From assembly GCF_002240355.1 (NCBI RefSeq), contig NZ_CP016353.1, positions 1,910,501 through 1,974,500 of the forward strand: 64,000 bases of DNA, written 5' to 3'. The notes below the pieces were generated by a model. It did not search any database. It saw nothing but the letters and a program-made list of their open reading frames with translations, and was not told the origin of the DNA. Position numbers and translations under genes: made by a program. How positions within the stretch are numbered: the first letter of the stretch is position 1; each line of letters starts with the position of its first letter. Of this stretch, positions 50,268 through 58,470 are shown one piece after another. The DNA comes from Prauserella marina (lineage in GTDB: Bacteria > Actinomycetota > Actinomycetes > Mycobacteriales > Pseudonocardiaceae).

Positions 50268-52133
50268 GTGACACACACACGTCCGTCAGCCGACGACACC
50301 TTCACGCCGCCGAAGTTCATCCGCAACTTCTGCATCATCGCGCACATCGATCACGGCAAGTCGACCCTTGCCGACCGGATGTTGCAGCTCACGGGGGTCG
50401 TCGAGGCCCGGTCGATGCGTGCGCAGTATCTCGACCGGATGGACATCGAGCGCGAGCGCGGCATCACGATCAAAGCGCAGAACGTGCGCCTGCCGTGGCG
50501 GTCCGGTGACCAGGACCACGTGCTGCACCTGATCGACACACCGGGACACGTGGACTTCACCTACGAGGTTTCCCGGGCGCTTGAGGCGTGTGAGGGCGCG
50601 ATCCTCCTCGTGGACGCCGCGCAGGGCATCGAGGCACAGACGCTGGCGAACCTCTATCTGGCGCTGGACAAGGATCTGCACGTCATCCCGGTACTCAACA
50701 AGATCGACCTGCCTGCGGCGGATCCCGACAAGTACGCGGCCGAATTGGCCGGAATCATCGGCTGTGAGCCGAGCGACGTGCTGCGGGTCTCAGCCAAGAC
50801 CGGCGCCGGGGTGGAGGAGTTGCTCGACGAGGTCGTGCGCCAGGTCCCTCCGCCGGAGGGCGAGGCCGACGCTCCGGCGAGGGCGCTCATCTTCGACTCC
50901 GTCTACGACACCTACCGCGGCGTCGTCACCTACATCAGGGTCGTCGACGGCAAGATCACGCCACGCGAGCGCATCCGCATGATGTCCACCGGTGCCACAC
51001 ACGAGCTGCTAGAGGTCGGCATCATCTCGCCCGAACCCAAGGCGTCCAAGGGGCTGGGGGTCGGCGAGGTCGGTTACCTCATCACCGGGGTGAAGGACGT
51101 CAGGCAATCGAAGGTCGGTGACACCGTCACCTCCGAGCGCCGTGGCGCGGCCGAACCGCTCGCCGGGTACCGCGAACCGCAGCCCATGGTCTACTCCGGG
51201 CTGTATCCCCTCGATGGGTCGGACTACCCGGACCTCAGGGAAGCGCTCGACAAGCTCCAGCTCAACGACGCCGCACTCAGCTATGAACCGGAAACGTCGG
51301 TGGCGCTCGGATTCGGCTTCCGCTGCGGTTTTCTCGGTTTGCTGCACCTGGAGATCACCCGCGACCGGCTTGAGCGCGAGTTCGGGCTGGAGCTCATCTC
51401 CACCGCGCCCAACGTGGTGTACGACGTGTTCATGGAGGACGGCACCGAGCATGTGGTGACCAATCCCTCCGACTGGCCGGTCGGTGGCAAGATCGCCGAG
51501 GTGCGGGAGCCGGTCAGCAAGGTCACGATCATCGCCCCCTCCGAGTTCATCGGCGCGATCATGGAACTGTGCCAAGGAAAACGCGGCCAGTTGCTGGGAA
51601 TGGACTACCTGTCGGAGGAACGGGTCGAACTGCGTTACCAGCTCCCGCTCGCCGAGATCATCTTCGACTTCTTCGATTCGCTGAAGTCGCGCACTCGCGG
51701 TTATGCCTCGCTCGACTACGAGGAGGCGGGCGACCAGGTGTCCGACCTGGTCAAGGTGGACATCCTGTTGCAGGGTGAGGCGGTCGACGCGTTCTCGGCG
51801 ATCGTGCACAAGGACGCCGCTTACGCCTACGGCAACAGGATGGCGACCCGGCTCAGGGAACTTATTCCCCGGCAGCAGTTCGAGGTGCCGATCCAGGCAG
51901 CCATCGGGTCGCGGATCATCGCGAGGGAAACCATTCGCGCGATTCGCAAGGACGTCCTCGCCAAGTGCTACGGCGGTGACATCTCGCGGAAGCGCAAGCT
52001 GCTGGAAAAGCAGAAGGAAGGCAAGAAGCGGATGAAGACCGTCGGCAGGGTCGAGGTTCCGCAGGAGGCCTTCGTCGCTGCGCTGTCCACAGAGGACAGT
52101 GGGGGAGACGGTAAGGGCAAGGGAAAGAAGTAG
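50268..52133 (+). CDS. lepA: Elongation factor 4 (LepA)
   Basis: 621 residues from GTG 50268 (GAGGAAACGA upstream). The G domain has [31 protein letters not shown] and NKIDLP. EF-G-like domains follow, and the LepA-specific C-terminus [45 protein letters not shown] is intact. It is a translational GTPase acting on stalled or assembling ribosomes. The start is placed at the GTG because the residues upstream of it are not conserved in the family. A strong hairpin follows the stop. Confidence 0.97.
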   Translation: MTHTRPSADDTFTPPKFIRNFCIIAHIDHGKSTLADRMLQLTGVVEARSMRAQYLDRMDIERERGITIKAQNVRLPWRSGDQDHVLHLIDTPGHVDFTYEVSRALEACEGAILLVDAAQGIEAQTLANLYLALDKDLHVIPVLNKIDLPAADPDKYAAELAGIIGCEPSDVLRVSAKTGAGVEELLDEVVRQVPPPEGEADAPARALIFDSVYDTYRGVVTYIRVVDGKITPRERIRMMSTGATHELLEVGIISPEPKASKGLGVGEVGYLITGVKDVRQSKVGDTVTSERRGAAEPLAGYREPQPMVYSGLYPLDGSDYPDLREALDKLQLNDAALSYEPETSVALGFGFRCGFLGLLHLEITRDRLEREFGLELISTAPNVVYDVFMEDGTEHVVTNPSDWPVGGKIAEVREPVSKVTIIAPSEFIGAIMELCQGKRGQLLGMDYLSEERVELRYQLPLAEIIFDFFDSLKSRTRGYASLDYEEAGDQVSDLVKVDILLQGEAVDAFSAIVHKDAAYAYGNRMATRLRELIPRQQFEVPIQAAIGSRIIARETIRAIRKDVLAKCYGGDISRKRKLLEKQKEGKKRMKTVGRVEVPQEAFVAALSTEDSGGDGKGKGKK

Positions 52134-52145
52134 GACTTCGCCCGG

Positions 52146-52184
52146 TTTCTGCCGTGGGCAGATGCGCTCCGCCCACGGCAGAAA
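52146..52184. terminator. Bidirectional terminator after lepA
   Basis: TTTCTGCCGTGGGC (52146-52159) and GCCCACGGCAGAAA (52171-52184) form a perfect 14-base stem with an 11-base loop. It lies between convergent lepA and the small secreted peptide gene and ends in A/T-rich arms useful in either direction. Confidence 0.75.
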
Positions 52185-52191
52185 TCGTCGG

Positions 52192-52410
52192 TCAGCCGAC
52201 GCCGAGCAGGATCGCCAGTGCCTCGACCAGCGAGGCCGAGGTGGCGGCGATCGTGCTGTCGAGGTATTCCGCGATGGGAGCCAGTTCGGCCGCGGATGCC
52301 TGCCCGCCCGCTACGGCGATCAAGGGCAGGGCCAGTGCGCTCACCGCGATACCCCGCAGGGTCCAGCGGCGGGCTGTGCTCTGGGAGGGGTGCTGCCGGT
52401 GCTCGGTCAT
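52192..52410 (-). CDS. Small secreted hypothetical protein (72 aa)
   Basis: The ATG at 52410 has an AAAGGAAG ribosome site. The N-terminus TEHRQHPSQSTARRW is polar and basic and leads to a hydrophobic core (GIAVSALALPLIAVAGG) and a signal-peptidase site after QASA. That would leave a mature peptide of about 30 residues rich in Ala, Leu and Ser (ELAPIAEYLDSTIAATSASLVEALAILLGVG), likely an amphipathic helix. No family was recognised. The gene is convergent with lepA and separated from it by the terminator. Its mature form is in the size range of secreted surface-active or signalling peptides, but that is speculation. Confidence 0.6.
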   Translation of the reverse strand: MTEHRQHPSQSTARRWTLRGIAVSALALPLIAVAGGQASAAELAPIAEYLDSTIAATSASLVEALAILLGVG

Positions 52411-52656
52411 GTCGGCTTCCTTTCGGTCGGCCCGCGTTGTTCGGGATCGCACGGTGCGAACGGGCTTCGCGTAGGGGAGCCTGCGGTGCGCCGGATGAGG
52501 GCTCAAGGGCTGTTACGGACGCTTATCGAGCTCGAAACAGCGCGTCACTCGGCCGAGTGACGATGGGTAATCTGGCCGTCACATCGCCCGGTTTTGTTCT
52601 GACATGGGATTTCGCGGCGGAATGTGGCCGCGTCATGGGGGCTCGGCGACGGTTCG

Positions 52657-52662
52657 TAGGCT
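52657..52662 (+). promoter_or_regulatory. Candidate -10 box (TAGGCT) of the leaderless nitronate monooxygenase gene
   Basis: TAGGCT is followed by 6 bases and the ATG at 52669, with no Shine-Dalgarno between. Confidence 0.4.
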
Positions 52663-52668
52663 TGGCTC

Positions 52669-53721
52669 ATGTTCGACAGCTTGCGGGTTCCGGTGATCGT
52701 CGCGCCGATGGCTGGTGGTCCATCCACACCAGAGCTCGTCGCCGCGGCGGCTACCGCCGGTGCGTTCGGTTTTCTGGCAGGTGGCTACCTCAGCGCGGCC
52801 GCCTTGACCGACCAGATTCGCCGCACGAGGGAGCTGGCAGGTGAGGGGTTCGGGGTCAATCTCTTCGTGCCCGGCGCCCGGTCCACCGTGGACGTACGGC
52901 CGTACGCGAGCAGCCTGCAGCGGGAGGCCGAGCGCTACGAGGTCCGCGCTGGAGCGCCGCAGTGGGATGACGACGTGTACTCGGCGAAGCTGGACCTGCT
53001 GGTGGCACAACGGGTTCCGGTGGTGTCCTTCACGTTCGGCACTCCGGCCGAGAACGACATCGACCGGCTGCACCACGCGGGCAGCAAGGTGGTGGTGACG
53101 GTGACCACGCCAGAGGAGGCGTCGCAAGCGGCCGAGGCAGGCGCGGACGCGCTCTGCGTGCAGGGTTTCGAGGCCGGTGGGCACAGGGCGGTCTTCGTCG
53201 ACGATCCCGGACAGGCCGCGGGCGGCGAACTGTTCGGTCTGCTTGCCGCGATGCGCCTGGTGTCGGCGGTGACGGACCTGCCGCTGGTCGCGGCGGGTGG
53301 GCTCGTGCACGGCGCCGACGTCGCCGCGGTCGTGGTCGCCGGGGCGCGGGCGGCACAGCTCGGTACGGCGTTCCTGCGTGCGGACGAGGCGGGCACGAAC
53401 GGCACGCAGCGTCGCGCACTCGCCTCGGCCGGACGGCAGACGGCGTTCACGCGCGCGTTCAGCGGCCGTCCCGCGCGAGGAATGGTGAACCGGTTCATGC
53501 GGGAGCACTCCGAGCAGGCGCCTGCGGCCTATCCGCAGTTGCACAATCTGAGCAGGCCCATCCGCGCGGCGGCGGGCAAAGCGGGTGACCCGGAGGCCAT
53601 GTCGTTGTGGGCGGGGCAGACCTATGGGCTCGCGGGCGAGGGCCCGGCGGCCGACATCATCGAGACGCTCAGGACTCAGGCACGCGACGCGATGCGCGGC
53701 GCCACAACCAGGTTCGCTTGA
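52669..53721 (+). CDS. Nitronate monooxygenase family flavoprotein
   Basis: 350 residues, a TIM-barrel FMN enzyme. VPVIVAPMAGGPSTPELVAAAATAGAFGFLAGGYLS is the start typical of the family, QGFEAGGHRAVF carries the presumed catalytic His, and PLVAAGGLVHGADVAAVVVAGARAAQLGTAFL forms the FMN phosphate site. It oxidises alkyl nitronates such as propionate 3-nitronate, a toxic natural product. The gene has its own leaderless-type promoter and a strong terminator. Confidence 0.9.
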   Translation: MFDSLRVPVIVAPMAGGPSTPELVAAAATAGAFGFLAGGYLSAAALTDQIRRTRELAGEGFGVNLFVPGARSTVDVRPYASSLQREAERYEVRAGAPQWDDDVYSAKLDLLVAQRVPVVSFTFGTPAENDIDRLHHAGSKVVVTVTTPEEASQAAEAGADALCVQGFEAGGHRAVFVDDPGQAAGGELFGLLAAMRLVSAVTDLPLVAAGGLVHGADVAAVVVAGARAAQLGTAFLRADEAGTNGTQRRALASAGRQTAFTRAFSGRPARGMVNRFMREHSEQAPAAYPQLHNLSRPIRAAAGKAGDPEAMSLWAGQTYGLAGEGPAADIIETLRTQARDAMRGATTRFA

Positions 53722-53759
53722 AGCAGACCGTGGCCGGAAAGTCAACTACTACACAGTGT

Positions 53760-53802
53760 CGGGGGAGCTTTGCTGTCGTTTTACGGCAGCAAAGCTCCCC
53801 CG
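53760..53802. terminator. Hairpin between the nitronate monooxygenase and kinase genes
   Basis: CGGGGGAGCTTTGCTG (53760-53775) and CAGCAAAGCTCCCCCG (53787-53802) form a perfect 16-base stem with an 11-base loop that contains TTTT. It follows the monooxygenase stop by 39 bases and precedes the kinase start by about 40, so it could end the first gene or sit in the leader of the second. Confidence 0.7.
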
Positions 53803-53839
53803 CTCACGGCAAAACGGAGGCGAATGGGGGAGTGGCGGC

Positions 53840-54757
53840 ATGAGCGGGGAGCGGCGAGCGGGGGATTCGCGGCGGCACGGTGCTTGCCCAGCTTCCTCAG
53901 CTTCCGCACCGTCGGCGTCATCGGCGAAAAGGGGTGCCGTCGTCGCGGGGCGGTTCGAACTGGCCAGCCGCATCGGATCGGGCGGCCACGGCGCGGTATG
54001 GCTGGCCACGGATCTCGCCACCGGTGAACAGTGCGCGGCGAAACTGGTTCACGGTGCCGCCAGCGCCGAGCTCATCAGAGCGGCGAGGGAACGCAGTGTG
54101 CGGCTCGACCACCCGCACGTCCTCAGCCCCTACGCCTGGGCGGAGGGGCGCGACCTCGTCGTCATCGCGAGCGAACTCGTGCGGGGAGGATCGCTCGCGA
54201 CCCTGCTCGCCGATCACGGCCCGTTGCCGTGGCGCTACGTCGCCGAAATCCTCGCCCAGCTCCTCGACGCGCTCGCTCACGTGCACGGCAGGGGGCTCGT
54301 GCACAGGGACGTCAAGCCGGCCAACGTGCTGCTGCACCCCACCGCGACGCGCGCGCCGCACTTGCGGCTCAGCGACTTCGGCCTCGTCCACGCGATGGGC
54401 AGCCAGCGCGTCACGCGCACCGGTTTCGTCGTCGGCACGCCCGGCTATCTCGCGCCGGAGGTGCTCGCCGGACAGCCGCCGCACGCAAGCCAGGACCTCT
54501 TCGCCGCGGGCGCGGTCGCCGCGCAACTGCTCAGCGGTTCGGAACGGCCGGGCCCCGAACGGGAGCCGGACTCCGGACCGCTGCGATCCGTCGTTGCGAC
54601 CCTGCGCTCAGCCGATCCCCGGCAGCGGCACTCGGCGGCCGGCAGGCTCGCCGAACTGAGGGCGGCGGCCCCACTTGAACTGCCGGCGCTCACCGCCGAC
54701 GGTGAACCTGTCGAGATTTTCGACGTTCTGTCCACGGACTATGATGCAAACAGCTAA
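53840..54757 (+). CDS. Soluble serine/threonine protein kinase
   Basis: 305 residues with a complete Hanks-type kinase domain: RIGSGGHGAVW (P-loop), CAAKLV (Lys), GRGLVHRDVKPANVLLH (catalytic loop), LSDFGLVH (Mg), GTPGYLAPEV (activation end). It has no membrane helix or PASTA repeats, unlike PknB. The N-terminal 35 residues are Ser/Ala/Arg-rich. The ATG at 53840 is the most reasonable start; the ribosome site is weak. It is followed 28 bases later by an HTH protein gene, so the two may form a kinase and regulator pair. The glycine loop lacks a bulky residue at its tip, which is tolerated in relatives. Confidence 0.88.
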   Translation: MSGERRAGDSRRHGACPASSASAPSASSAKRGAVVAGRFELASRIGSGGHGAVWLATDLATGEQCAAKLVHGAASAELIRAARERSVRLDHPHVLSPYAWAEGRDLVVIASELVRGGSLATLLADHGPLPWRYVAEILAQLLDALAHVHGRGLVHRDVKPANVLLHPTATRAPHLRLSDFGLVHAMGSQRVTRTGFVVGTPGYLAPEVLAGQPPHASQDLFAAGAVAAQLLSGSERPGPEREPDSGPLRSVVATLRSADPRQRHSAAGRLAELRAAAPLELPALTADGEPVEIFDVLSTDYDANS

Positions 54758-54785
54758 GTTCCACCCGTGAACAATGGGAGGCCGG

Positions 54786-55334
54786 GTGGCTGAGAGCGTC
54801 GTCGACCGCAACCGCAAACAGCAGATCGAATGGTATGGGGAGCCGCTGGGTGACCGTCTCGGTCGCCTCATCGACCGCCTCGACGTGTCCCAGGCTGGGC
54901 TCGCCGGCATCCTCGGCATCTCGGCGCCGATGTTGTCGCAGCTCATGTCCGGCAACCGCGCCAAGATCAGCAATCCGGCCGTGTTCTCCCGGCTGCTTTC
55001 CGTCGAGGCACTCGCGACCGACGCGGGATTCGACGACTTGCCCGCCCGCGAGATCAAGGAACGGCTCGCCGCGATCCAGGCCGAGCCGATGACGTCCACG
55101 ACGAGCATCAGGGTGCTCGCCCCCGAGACCGCCCACTCCGACCCTGTCGGGGGGATCCAGGCACTTCTGCGGGAAATCGCCAGCGCGGCCGAGATCGAGC
55201 ATGCCGCGTCCATACTGGACGCTGACTATCCCGAACTCGCCGAGCTGTTGCGGGTGTACGGCGCGGGAAGGGCGAGCGAGGCGCGCGAACACTTCGCGCG
55301 CACACTCGCTCCGAAGAACAACACCAGCCAGTGA
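54786..55334 (+). CDS. Helix-turn-helix DNA-binding protein (possible kinase partner)
   Basis: 182 residues from GTG 54786, which has GGGAGG upstream. An Xre-like helix-turn-helix lies at about residues 25-65 (RLGRLIDRLDVSQAGLAGILGISAPMLSQLMSGNRAKI). The rest is helical with a Thr/Ser-rich linker (PMTSTTSIRVLAPETAHSD) that would suit phosphorylation. The final segment (YPELAELLRVYGAGRASEAREHFARTLAPKNNT) is conserved-looking and helical. It is co-directional with and close to the Ser/Thr kinase gene, so regulation by phosphorylation is an attractive but unproven inference. It converges with a hydrolase gene 4 bases away. Confidence 0.75.
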   Translation: MAESVVDRNRKQQIEWYGEPLGDRLGRLIDRLDVSQAGLAGILGISAPMLSQLMSGNRAKISNPAVFSRLLSVEALATDAGFDDLPAREIKERLAAIQAEPMTSTTSIRVLAPETAHSDPVGGIQALLREIASAAEIEHAASILDADYPELAELLRVYGAGRASEAREHFARTLAPKNNTSQ

Positions 55335-55338
55335 TTTT

Positions 55339-56352
55339 TCAGCCCGCGACACCGGTGACCGGTTCAGGGCCAGGCGTTGCCGCTGCGCCGGACACCGCGC
55401 CGGTCGCCCGCACGAAATACGCCAGCAGCTCCGCGATCGCCGCCGGATCGTCCAATTGCGGGCAGTGCCCCCAATCCTCGCGGACGAGCAGCCTGCTGTG
55501 CGGCACGAGCGCGTGCAGTTGCCGTCCCGATGCCGCGCTGACCAGATGGTCGCGGCCGCACGCGACAACGAGCAACGGAACGGTGATGCTGTCGAGCCGG
55601 TAGGCGTCGGCGAGTTCGGCGACCAGTTCGCGTGCCTGGCCCAGCCGGGTCGTCGCGCTGCGATAGTCGGGGAACTGGTCGGTGAACCGGCGTACGTGCT
55701 CTGGGTCGACCATCGCGGCGCTGGCATACAGCAGGCGCGGAACGACTCGCTCGGCGACGGCCCTCACCACGAAACCGGGAACGGGCAGCGGAAGCGAGGC
55801 ACACGCGCGCAGCGCGAGCGGATAGCGCGCGACGGTCCTGATGAGCCAGGAATCGACGAAACCGGGCGCGGCGATCGAGACGACCCCCGCCACCGGAAGG
55901 CGCGGATCCTGCGCCGCCCTCAGCCCCATCGTGCCGCCGAGCGAGTTGCCGACGAGCACGACGCCGCCGAGCGCGGACTGTTCCTTGATCACCGCGGCGG
56001 TGAACGCGTCGAGCTGGGGGAGGATGGCGCCCTGCCGCAACGGCGCCGCCTCACCGAACCCTGGAAGATCCACCGCGATCACGGAGTGACCGAGCGCCGC
56101 GAGTTCGGTGATCACCTGCCGCCAGGTGTCGGCGCTGTCGCAATAGCCGTGGAGCAGCACGATGCGCGGCGCGCTGGGCCGGGCGGCGGTCCTGCGACCT
56201 CGGCGCCTGCCCCCCGCCTGGGTCGAGGGCCGCGGTCCTGCTTCGAGCACACGGGTGCGGAAACCGGCGAACCGTCGGTAGCCGGTCCTGATGTCGACGG
56301 GCGCCGACGGTTCCAGGGGATCCGCCGGCGCTTGTCGCTGCACCGCGATCAT
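55339..56352 (-). CDS. Alpha/beta hydrolase
   Basis: 337 residues. The oxyanion HG motif is IVLLHGYCDSADTW, the nucleophile elbow VGNSLGGTMGL, the acid residue probably Asp in ACGRDHLVSA and the His in EDWGHCPQLDDP. The N-terminal 60 residues include an Arg/Gly-rich insertion (AGGRRRGRRTAAR) not typical of the fold. There is no signal peptide. It is an esterase, lipase or C-C hydrolase of unknown substrate. A gap of about 110 bases separates it from the next minus-strand gene upstream. Confidence 0.85.
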   Translation of the reverse strand: MIAVQRQAPADPLEPSAPVDIRTGYRRFAGFRTRVLEAGPRPSTQAGGRRRGRRTAARPSAPRIVLLHGYCDSADTWRQVITELAALGHSVIAVDLPGFGEAAPLRQGAILPQLDAFTAAVIKEQSALGGVVLVGNSLGGTMGLRAAQDPRLPVAGVVSIAAPGFVDSWLIRTVARYPLALRACASLPLPVPGFVVRAVAERVVPRLLYASAAMVDPEHVRRFTDQFPDYRSATTRLGQARELVAELADAYRLDSITVPLLVVACGRDHLVSAASGRQLHALVPHSRLLVREDWGHCPQLDDPAAIAELLAYFVRATGAVSGAAATPGPEPVTGVAG

Positions 56353-56463
56353 GTGACCAGGTTAACCGAGAAACGGCCGTTTCATACCGCCGCTCGGGCG
56401 CACCGTCGCGTATCGGCGTGCTGTCAATGCGAAATCGTCGCTGGTCAGCGCGCCGGGTTCGGA

Positions 56464-57429
56464 TCAGTGAGCGAAGACGATCTTCCCGGCGGTGGCGCCT
56501 TTCAGCATGTTGGTAAAGCCCCGCCCGGCTTCGGTGAAAGGCAGCTCGTCCCCGATCCGGGGCCGGATGCCGGCCAGTTCGACGTAGGAAAGCAGGTTCG
56601 CGAGCTCGTCCCGCGTCCCCATCGTCGAGCCGATGACCCTGAGCTGCAAGAAAAACACGCGCTGTAGCTCCGCGCTCGCGTCGGGCCCGCTCGTCGAACC
56701 GGACACCACGATGACGCCGCCCGGCTTGAGCGATTTGACCGAGTGCGACCAGGTGGCCTTGCCGACGGTCTCGAACACGGCGTCGACGCGTTCCGGAAGC
56801 CGGGAGCCCGGCTCGAACGCTTCGTGGGCGCCCAATTCCACCGCGAGCGCACGCTTGTCCTCGCTGCGTCCCGTCACCCATACCCGCATGCCGGCCGCCC
56901 TGCCGAGCTGAACCAGCGCCGTCGCCACGCCACCGGACGCACCCTGCACGAGCATCGTCTGCCCAGGCCGCAGCCCTGACTTGACGAACAGCATCCGGTA
57001 GGCGGTCAGCCATGCCGTGCCCATCGTCGACGCTTCCGCGAACGAGAGACCGGCCGGTTTCGGCAGCACGTTGCGAGCCGGAACCACCACGTAGTCGGCG
57101 AAGGTGCCCTGATGCTTCTCGGTGAGCAGGGTCCGCTTGGGGTCGAGCGTGTCGTCCCCGTGCCAGGAGTCGTCGTTGATGACGGAGTGGATGACCACCT
57201 CCGTGCCGTCGTCCAGAACGCCCGCGCCGTCGCAGCCGAGGATCATCGGGAACTGCTCCTGCTTGATCCCGACCCCGCGCAACGTCCACAGGTCGTGCAT
57301 GTTCAAACTGGCTGCCTTGACCGAAACCCGCACCCAGCCTGCGGGAACCTCGGGCTCCGGCCGCTCGCCGACCACGAGTGAGGCCAGCGGATCGTCGGTA
57401 TTGGCTTCTTTGGCATAGACGGCGAACAT
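56464..57429 (-). CDS. Zinc-binding-dehydrogenase family oxidoreductase (quinone-reductase-like MDR)
   Basis: 321 residues of medium-chain dehydrogenase/reductase. The N-terminal domain has KAASLNMHDLWTLRG and LGCDGAGVLDDGTEV, and the NADPH-binding motif is LVQGASGGVATALVQLGRAAGMRVWVTGRS. The catalytic-zinc Cys/His set is absent, which suggests a zinc-free enoyl or quinone reductase. ATG at 57429. Its promoter region is shared with the divergent small membrane protein gene. Confidence 0.87.
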   Translation of the reverse strand: MFAVYAKEANTDDPLASLVVGERPEPEVPAGWVRVSVKAASLNMHDLWTLRGVGIKQEQFPMILGCDGAGVLDDGTEVVIHSVINDDSWHGDDTLDPKRTLLTEKHQGTFADYVVVPARNVLPKPAGLSFAEASTMGTAWLTAYRMLFVKSGLRPGQTMLVQGASGGVATALVQLGRAAGMRVWVTGRSEDKRALAVELGAHEAFEPGSRLPERVDAVFETVGKATWSHSVKSLKPGGVIVVSGSTSGPDASAELQRVFFLQLRVIGSTMGTRDELANLLSYVELAGIRPRIGDELPFTEAGRGFTNMLKGATAGKIVFAH

Positions 57430-57448
57430 GGCGTCAACCTACCTGGCG

Positions 57449-57454
57449 TAGGCT
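57449..57454 (+). promoter_or_regulatory. Candidate -10 box (TAGGCT) of the membrane protein-RNase-barstar unit
   Basis: TAGGCT is followed by 7 bases and GTG 57462, with no Shine-Dalgarno. It would drive the three-gene unit ending at 58465. Confidence 0.4.
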
Positions 57455-57461
57455 CTTGCAT

Positions 57462-57665
57462 GTGTTCGACGGAGTGGCCCGCTGGTGGGACGGGTTCGAG
57501 CTCTGGCTCGCGCAGCAGTGGTTCCCCGTGCAGTTCGTACTGGTCATGGCGGTACTGGTGCCGTTGTGCCTCGGGCTCGCCTGGATTGTGCATCGCGTTG
57601 TGAACGTCGTGGCCGACCGGGCCGCCCGCATCAGGGCGGCACGTCACCACGAAAAAGGGTCCTAG
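57462..57665 (+). CDS. Small single-helix membrane protein (67 aa) upstream of an RNase gene
   Basis: The N-terminus FDGVARWWDGFELWLAQQW is Trp-rich and amphipathic. A hydrophobic segment (FVLVMAVLVPLCLGLAWIV) follows at about residues 23-42, and the tail is strongly basic (RAARIRAARHHEKGS). No family was recognised. It ends 9 bases before the RNase gene and probably shares its transcript. It might help secretion, anchoring or control of the RNase, or be unrelated. The GTG start is supported by the upstream TAGGCT box; a TTG two codons earlier is an alternative. Confidence 0.6.
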   Translation: MFDGVARWWDGFELWLAQQWFPVQFVLVMAVLVPLCLGLAWIVHRVVNVVADRAARIRAARHHEKGS

Positions 57666-57674
57666 GGGTACGGA

Positions 57675-58097
57675 ATGCTTTCCCGGAGGCGCATCAGCGC
57701 CGCGCTGATCGGGCTCATCGTGCTGGTGCTCGGTGGCTGGCTGATCAAAGACGTCATCGCGGCAGGCGATTCCAGCGACGCGCCGGGTAGCGTGCCCGGC
57801 GCGGAATCGGGACTACAGGTCGAGCCACTTTCCAGCCTGCCCGAGCAAGCGGACGAGACCTACCGGCTCATCGAGCAGGACGGACCGTTCCCCTATCCGG
57901 AGAGGGACGGCACGGTTTTCGGCAATAGGGAGAGGTTGTTGCCAGAGCAGGAATCCGGTTACTACCGGGAGTACACCGTTCCGACGCCGGGAAGCGCGGA
58001 CCGGGGTGCCCGCAGGCTCGTCGAGGGTGAGGCCGACGAGTTGTACTACACGGCCGACCACTACGCGTCCTTCGTCGTCGTGGACCCATCGCGATGA
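57675..58097 (+). CDS. Exported guanyl-specific ribonuclease (RNase Sa/barnase superfamily)
   Basis: 140 residues. An N-terminal hydrophobic segment (about 10-29, after LSRRR) is a signal peptide or membrane anchor. The domain from about residue 48 aligns by eye with Streptomyces RNase Sa: LIEQDGPFPYPERDGTVFGNRE, YYREYTVPTPG, RGARRLV and YYTADHYASFVVVD. The catalytic residues of RNase Sa (Glu54, Arg65, Arg69, His85) correspond to Glu99, Arg110, Arg114 and His129, all present. The disulfide Cys pair of RNase Sa is absent. It cuts RNA after G. The next gene encodes its probable inhibitor and overlaps the stop (ATGA). Confidence 0.9.
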   Translation: MLSRRRISAALIGLIVLVLGGWLIKDVIAAGDSSDAPGSVPGAESGLQVEPLSSLPEQADETYRLIEQDGPFPYPERDGTVFGNRERLLPEQESGYYREYTVPTPGSADRGARRLVEGEADELYYTADHYASFVVVDPSR

Positions 58098-58465
58098 CGG
58101 GGCAGCCGAAACCGGCATGGCGGTCCGTCGCCGAGCAAGCCAAGGCCCGTGGCGCGTTCGCGCACGTCCTCGACGGGACGTCGCACCTCGACAAGCTGGG
58201 CACTCTCGACGCCATCGCCTCGGCGCTGTCGTTTCCCGAGTACTTCGGCCGCAACCTCGACGCGCTCTACGACTGCCTCACCGATCTGGCCTGGCTGCCG
58301 CCGGGGGAGCACGTGCTGATCTGGATCGCCTCCGACGCGCTGAAGCAAGCCGACCCCCGGGCCTACGTCGCCGTGCACGGCACGCTGTCGGACGCGCAGC
58401 GCGCGCTCGCCCCCGGCGGCGAACGCGCCGACAGCCGCACACTGACGGTCGTCTTGGCTGACTGA
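58094..58465 (+). CDS. Barstar-family ribonuclease inhibitor
   Basis: 123 residues. The recognition helix reads FPEYFGRNLDALYDCLTDL; the two Asp residues at 56 and 60 match the barnase-binding Asp35 and Asp39 of barstar. There is no signal peptide, so it acts in the cytoplasm and protects the cell from the co-encoded RNase before export. The ATG overlaps the RNase stop, ensuring coupled synthesis. About 25 N-terminal residues precede the conserved core. Confidence 0.9.
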   Translation: MTGQPKPAWRSVAEQAKARGAFAHVLDGTSHLDKLGTLDAIASALSFPEYFGRNLDALYDCLTDLAWLPPGEHVLIWIASDALKQADPRAYVAVHGTLSDAQRALAPGGERADSRTLTVVLAD

Positions 58466-58470
58466 CCGAC

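Noticed and set aside
52085-52101. Palindrome CTGTCC-ACAGA-GGACAG near the lepA end as a LexA or DnaA site
   Set aside because: It lies inside lepA coding sequence and does not match the SOS-box consensus (GAAC-N4-GTTC type) or the full DnaA box.
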